Assembly (NCBI GenBank): GCA_007570915.1
Contig: RKSK01000097.1
Span: 1 to 8,304, forward strand
Source of the DNA: Cenarchaeum sp.
Lineage (GTDB): Archaea; Thermoproteota; Nitrososphaeria; Nitrososphaerales; Nitrosopumilaceae
Reading direction: 5' to 3'
DNA length: 8,304 nucleotides
Within the stretch, counting starts at the first letter, position 1. The number at the start of each line of letters is the position of its first letter. The notes beneath the pieces were generated by a model. The model did no database searches, was not told the DNA's origin, and saw nothing but the letters and a program-made list of their open reading frames with translations. Shown here in pieces: positions 5,792 to 8,304 of this stretch. The position numbers and the translations under genes are program-made.

Positions 5792-6518
5792 CGTCGTCGC
5801 CCTCTGGGCAGGGGCCCGGGATGTCCGGGGCGAACCTGTCAAGCGCCCGGGCCGCCCTGTACGCCAGCAGCCTGTTGTGCGCCCCGGCGACCCTAAGAGC
5901 GCGCAGCAGCGCCGGGCCTGGCCTGGGCGAGCGCGCCCCGTGCAGCACCGCGGACGCGGCCGCGAGCCACTCGGCGCTCCTGCCCGACACCAGGGAGACG
6001 AACCTTTTTGCGTCAAACGCTGCTGGGATGAGCGCCCCGTCAGCCGTCCTCCCCTCCCTGGCAATCTCTGAAAAGTCTATGGCCAGGAGCGGGGAGAACG
6101 TCCCGTACGCGTGAAGGTGGTACCTGTATCCGAGGTTTAGGCGAAACATCGTTTGCGCTATAAACGCGCATTTTTGCAGGCGCTCCTGCTGGTCAAAGGA
6201 GCGCCCGAGGGCCGGAGGGAGTATGCCGTGATCCTGCAGAAACCCCACAAAGGCCTCGAGTCTCACCGGGAACACGTTGCCTTGGTGTGCCAGGTCGAGT
6301 ATGCGGTTGTGGCCGTCGAGAATCTCAAACATGTCTGTGGCAGGCGGCGGGCCGGGCTGCGCGGGCGGCGGGCCCCGGGCGCCGTCCCGGCCGCCGTGCG
6401 CGGCGCCCGGCCTCGCCAAGCACGCGTCGCGCAAGTGCCTTGTGATGAGCTCGTGGGCCAGATCCGCCATGGCGGCCGTCTCGCTCACGGGCTGCGGGGC
6501 ATCCAGCGCCGCGCTCAC
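5784..6518 (-). CDS. YwgA/Panacea-like protein (244 aa)
   Basis: Residues 20-34 form a helix, and residues 35-62 are a low-complexity Gly/Ala/Pro/Arg linker. Residues 63-190 carry the recognisable part: a hydrophobic helix (LEAFVGFLQDHGIL), then RLQKCAFIAQTMF (113-125), LGYRYHLHAYGTFSP (129-143) and an acidic helix. The pattern 'LQK-hydrophobic-Q ... YR-x-x-x-x-x-YG-x-x-SP' resembles Bacillus YwgA-type proteins and, more distantly, the Panacea (DUF4065/SocA-like) antitoxin domain. Residues 200-232 form a basic helix. The start is GTG at 6516-6518, which overlaps the upstream stop as GTGA and has GAGGTG about 8 nt before it; ATG at residue 17 is an alternative without such support. It is the middle gene of the operon. 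Panacea proteins act as chaperone-like antitoxins of varied toxins; whether that applies here is inference. Confidence 0.75.
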   Translation of the reverse strand: MSAALDAPQPVSETAAMADLAHELITRHLRDACLARPGAAHGGRDGARGPPPAQPGPPPATDMFEILDGHNRILDLAHQGNVFPVRLEAFVGFLQDHGILPPALGRSFDQQERLQKCAFIAQTMFRLNLGYRYHLHAYGTFSPLLAIDFSEIAREGRTADGALIPAAFDAKRFVSLVSGRSAEWLAAASAVLHGARSPRPGPALLRALRVAGAHNRLLAYRAARALDRFAPDIPGPCPEGDDDA

Positions 6519-7117
6519 CTGCGGTACACCTCGCGATAGTCAGATAGGGCCAAGAGTATGCGCTCCAGCGCGCGGCGCGCCCCAGACGCCGGGGACCTGC
6601 GCGACCCAAAGATGACAAGGCTTCCCGTGTCCGTGTCAGACGGCATGGCCATGCCGGTAAACCTGAACTCGTCTGCGTCAGGCGCCTCTTTGGCCGCGCC
6701 GGGCGGCTCGAGGTCAACCGTGACCATGGAGAGGCGGCGCACGTGCGAGTCGTCGCCTATCTTTGGCGGCGTTATCCGGACCCGGGGGAGTATGACGCTG
6801 GCCATGACGTCAACCTCCCCGGTGATCCCAAGGCAGCGGCTCACCACGCTGAGCATGGCGTCGGGGGCACGGAAGAGCGACTCGGCCTCCCAGTGAACGC
6901 TAAAGGAGGACGGCTTGATCTTGACGTGGGCCGACTCGGGGCCCCTCGGGCCGCTCTTTTCGGAGAGCTCGTGGCCCTTGACGGATGACAGGATAGAGTA
7001 CGTCGCGCGGCATTCGGAGAGGGCGCGCTTGGCGCCCTCGCATGCCCTGGCCACGGCGCCGGGCCCCAGCGAGTGGTCCCCGGAGAGGCGCATAAACACC
7101 TGAACCCCACTGCCCAT
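6515..7117 (-). CDS. Unknown protein, first gene of the three-gene operon (200 aa)
   Basis: I do not recognise this protein. It starts with a strand (VQVFMRL), then a helix (20-38, CEGAKRALSEC), then several predicted beta strands: HVKIK and SFSVHWEAE (64-79), VMASVILPRVRI (104-115), RLSMVTVDLE (128-137), FRFTGMAM (151-158) and TGSLVIFG (164-171). A basic C-terminal helix (174-199) follows. There is no signal peptide or membrane segment. The mixed alpha/beta order with long strands suggests a single soluble domain. The ATG at 7115-7117 lies about 27 nt downstream of a TATA box, marking it as the leaderless first gene, although the frame is open further upstream. Its stop codon overlaps the GTG of the next gene (6515-6518). 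It probably works with the two downstream proteins because the genes are tightly overlapped. Confidence 0.8.
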   Translation of the reverse strand: MGSGVQVFMRLSGDHSLGPGAVARACEGAKRALSECRATYSILSSVKGHELSEKSGPRGPESAHVKIKPSSFSVHWEAESLFRAPDAMLSVVSRCLGITGEVDVMASVILPRVRITPPKIGDDSHVRRLSMVTVDLEPPGAAKEAPDADEFRFTGMAMPSDTDTGSLVIFGSRRSPASGARRALERILLALSDYREVYRR

Positions 7118-7140
7118 CGCGCGCTGCCCGCGCGCCGGCA

Positions 7141-7149
7141 ATAAAAGCC
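7141..7149 (-). promoter_or_regulatory. TATA box of the three-gene operon
   Basis: The minus strand reads GCTTTTAT, centred about 27-28 nt upstream of the ATG at 7117. A second AT-rich piece (about 7148-7154) lies next to it. Between TATA and ATG is a GC-only palindromic stretch. No Shine-Dalgarno sequence is seen, consistent with leaderless expression. Confidence 0.65.
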
Positions 7150-7266
7150 TTTTAGGGGCCCGCGCGCGGGGGCGAGCCGGCTGGCGCCTGCCCGCAGAGC
7201 CCACAGGTGGCCCGCCCGCGCGGCGCCCGCCAACGGGGGGCCGGCCCATGCCGCCCTCGCCCTAGC

Positions 7267-7299
7267 GGATCCCGACCGCTGCCCGGATTGTCGGGATCC
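7267..7299. repeat. Perfect 10-bp inverted repeat
   Basis: GGATCCCGAC (7267-7276) and GTCGGGATCC (7290-7299) are exact reverse complements around a 13-nt spacer. The arm contains GATCCC, as do the ends of the nearby IS (CAGATCCCAAA), and the similarity to the IS copy begins only 7 nt to its right. It may be a relic of IS ends left by an internal deletion, or an independent hairpin. Confidence 0.5.
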
Positions 7300-7305
7300 C
7301 GCCGC

Positions 7306-7583
7306 GCATCGCCACGCGCGCCCGCCCGGCGGTGGGCACCCTGCCGGCGGCCGCGGCGAGCCCGCGGAGCCCGGGGCACCCGGCGGCCGTGGCGCCGCTG
7401 CCGGCGGCCAGCGCGGCCAGGGCGAGGGACGCGGCCTCCCCGGACGGCCTGTTGTTGCGCGCGGCGAACCCGGGGCCGCGCGCGGCCGGCGCGATCGCCC
7501 TCTTCACCGGCCTTGGCACGCCCCTGTCCCGCCATGTCCCGGGCCGTCTGCGTCATCTCCGCATTTGCATTCGCCCGCGCCGT
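7306..7583 (-). pseudogene. 5' remnant of an IS4-type transposase
   Basis: It matches the N-terminal 93 or so residues of the transposase at 4025-5221. Shared pieces include T-Q-x-x-(K/R)-(E/D)-M-A near the start, LAALAAG against LVALAAS, and GR(V/M)PTAGRAR-x-AM at the end. The ATG is now ACG (7581-7583), at the position equal to 5219-5221. At least one frameshift separates the first 20 codons from the rest, since the two parts are readable in different frames. No catalytic residue is left. Confidence 0.7.
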
Positions 7584-7660
7584 CGGCGGCCCCCCTAGGG
7601 CGCCCTAATCGGTCTGTTCGGGTTTGGCGCGGGCTCCGGGGCCTGCTTTTGGGAAGTGTG
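7306..7660 (-). mobile_element. Truncated, decayed copy of the IS4-type element
   Basis: The segment aligns with 4942-5295 of the complete IS almost without net length change (355 against 354 nt) and has the same orientation. It ends in the right-tip sequence CTTTTGGGAAGTGTG at 7646-7660. Everything left of the position equal to 4942 is missing, so only the right end and about the first 90 codons of the transposase remain. Divergence is heavy compared with the intact IS, so this is an older insertion or a different member of the group. Confidence 0.75.
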
Positions 7661-7714
7661 CCTATGGACCTGTTTGGCCCGGTTCAGGCGCGGGAGCCGC
7701 TTTTGGGACGTGTG
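7661..7714 (-). repeat. Extra solo right end of the same IS
   Basis: About 54 nt match 5243-5295 of the intact IS, including the piece CTGTTTGGCCCGG and the tip CTTTTGGGACGTGTG (7700-7714). It directly abuts the tip of the truncated copy at 7660 and points the same way, giving two right ends in tandem. It resembles the intact IS more than the neighbouring truncated copy does. Confidence 0.7.
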
Positions 7715-7827
7715 AGGCCTGCCCCCCGCGAGATCTGGAAGGCAGGCGCGGGGCAGTCCGTCAGATCCGAGGCGAGAGCCGCGTTCTCTGCCTCCGGGCG
7801 CACGCCCGACTGCGCGCAGGCAGCCCT

Positions 7828-7846
7828 GCGGGCGGTTACCGCCCGC
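7828..7846. terminator. GC hairpin downstream of the small membrane-protein genes
   Basis: GCGGGCGG (7828-7835) and CCGCCCGC (7839-7846) form a perfect 8-bp stem with a TTA loop, 44 nt past the stop codon of the minus-strand gene at 7890-8189. It could stop or process the transcript. No T run follows, so it is not a classical terminator. Confidence 0.35.
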
Positions 7847-7889
7847 CCCGCCGGAATTGCGGGCGCCGTTGTGGCGGCCGCGCGGGCCC

Positions 7890-8189
7890 TCAGGCAGGCG
7901 GCCCGCGCCACGCGGCGCCTGCGTGCCTCCACATCTCACACTGCCGCCAAACCAGCAGCGCGCCGACTATTAGGGCAATTCCCACAACCCATGGGCCGGC
8001 GTCATGGCCGCCAAGCGGAACGGTGCGCCGCTCTAGGTTCCATATGTCGATGCTGATCGTTCCCAGGGGCATCCACATGTCAGTGATGTGCACGTTGGCG
8101 CTCCACGTGTGCCACGACATGACTCCCGAAAGGAACAGCGCCAGCGCCATCAGGTGGCACCCAACGCCCACGTGCGACCAAAGGTTCAT
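7890..8189 (-). CDS. Small two-helix membrane protein (99 aa)
   Basis: No family recognised. Hydrophobic helices are at about residues 10-26 (GCHLMALALFLSGVMSW) and 65-81 (GPWVVGIALIVGALLVW). Between them lies a loop of about 38 residues rich in Trp, Ile, Thr and Asp. The C-terminal tail is basic (WRQCEMWRHAGAAWRG), so both ends are probably cytosolic with the loop outside. The ATG at 8187-8189 overlaps the upstream stop codon as ATGA; an in-frame GTG at 8216 would add nine residues and is less likely. Translational coupling to the partial gene upstream suggests the two small membrane proteins act together. Confidence 0.7.
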   Translation of the reverse strand: MNLWSHVGVGCHLMALALFLSGVMSWHTWSANVHITDMWMPLGTISIDIWNLERRTVPLGGHDAGPWVVGIALIVGALLVWRQCEMWRHAGAAWRGPPA

Positions 8190-8304
8190 CTCCGGGACAG
8201 GGGCATCGACCGCCACATGCGGATTTTCTTGAACGTGTCCGCCCCAAAGAGCGCCGCAATCGCGGCGCCCACCGCAATGTTGAGCGGGAACGGGCCGGTC
8301 TGTA
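8186..8304 (-). CDS. Partial gene, C-terminal end of a membrane protein
   Basis: The frame is open from the window edge to a TGA at 8186-8188 and gives 38 residues. FPLNIAVGAAIAALFGAD looks like a membrane helix and is followed by a basic tail (KKIRMWRSMPLSRR), as expected for a helix that ends on the cytosolic side. The start lies outside the window. The 4-nt ATGA overlap with the next gene supports this frame as real. Confidence 0.6.
   Translation of the reverse strand, partial: QTGPFPLNIAVGAAIAALFGADTFKKIRMWRSMPLSRR

Noticed and set aside
7202..7265. Possible left tip of the decayed IS copy (CCACAG at about 7201-7206)
   Set aside because: Only CACAG matches the IS tip and the following bases do not; too short to support.
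7684..7932. Minus-strand open frame of 82 codons
   Set aside because: It overlaps the solo IS end and the end of the 99-aa membrane-protein gene in another frame, and shows only Ala/Arg-rich composition.

Overview
The window is very GC-rich and looks archaeal. Three transcription units, and the one complete insertion sequence (IS), have a TATA box about 25-29 nt upstream of the start codon with little room for a leader (158-166, 3674-3682, 5243-5251, 7141-7149). That is the usual layout of leaderless archaeal promoters. The proteins are not acidic enough to suggest a haloarchaeon. A DUF5678/aspartyl-protease pair, many small membrane proteins and high GC fit a Cenarchaeum-like member of the Nitrososphaerota (Thaumarchaeota), but that placement is inference.

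Layout: (1) 1-1089, plus strand: a leaderless two-gene operon encoding a tandem DUF5678 protein and a retropepsin-like aspartyl protease, joined by an ATGA overlap. (2) 1090-2835: gene-poor, extremely GC-rich DNA containing a dead IS630-type element. It has 42-bp inverted repeats at 1461-1502 and 2713-2754 around a transposase pseudogene with a deletion/frameshift and lost catalytic residues. (3) 2836-3648, minus strand: a leaderless zinc-ribbon protein followed by a three-helix membrane protein with a TTG start. (4) 3735-3805: a 71-bp MITE-like element with the same ends as the following IS. (5) 3992-5295: a complete 1304-bp IS of the IS4 superfamily (ISH3-like features) with 23-bp terminal inverted repeats and a GTACC target duplication. 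Its transposase is intact except for one in-frame TAG between the second Asp and the Glu of the DDE triad. (6) 5333-7117, minus strand: a leaderless, tightly overlapping three-gene operon (unknown 200-aa protein, YwgA/Panacea-like protein, single-pass membrane protein). (7) 7306-7714: a decayed right-hand part of a second copy of the same IS, with an extra solo right end immediately outside it. (8) 7890-8304, minus strand: two small membrane-protein genes, the outer one cut by the window edge.

The window is therefore an accessory island in which at least two IS families, a derived mini-element and partial copies sit between small operons of unknown function. The best candidates for undescribed biology are the 7117-5333 operon, whose membrane protein and Panacea/YwgA-like protein recall toxin-antitoxin or defence modules, and the DUF5678-protease pair. 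Both functional readings are inference. No RNA genes or CRISPR arrays were seen. Gene-free stretches shorter than 300 nt (2504-2712, 3806-3986, 7118-7266, 7715-7889) show nothing beyond the elements listed.
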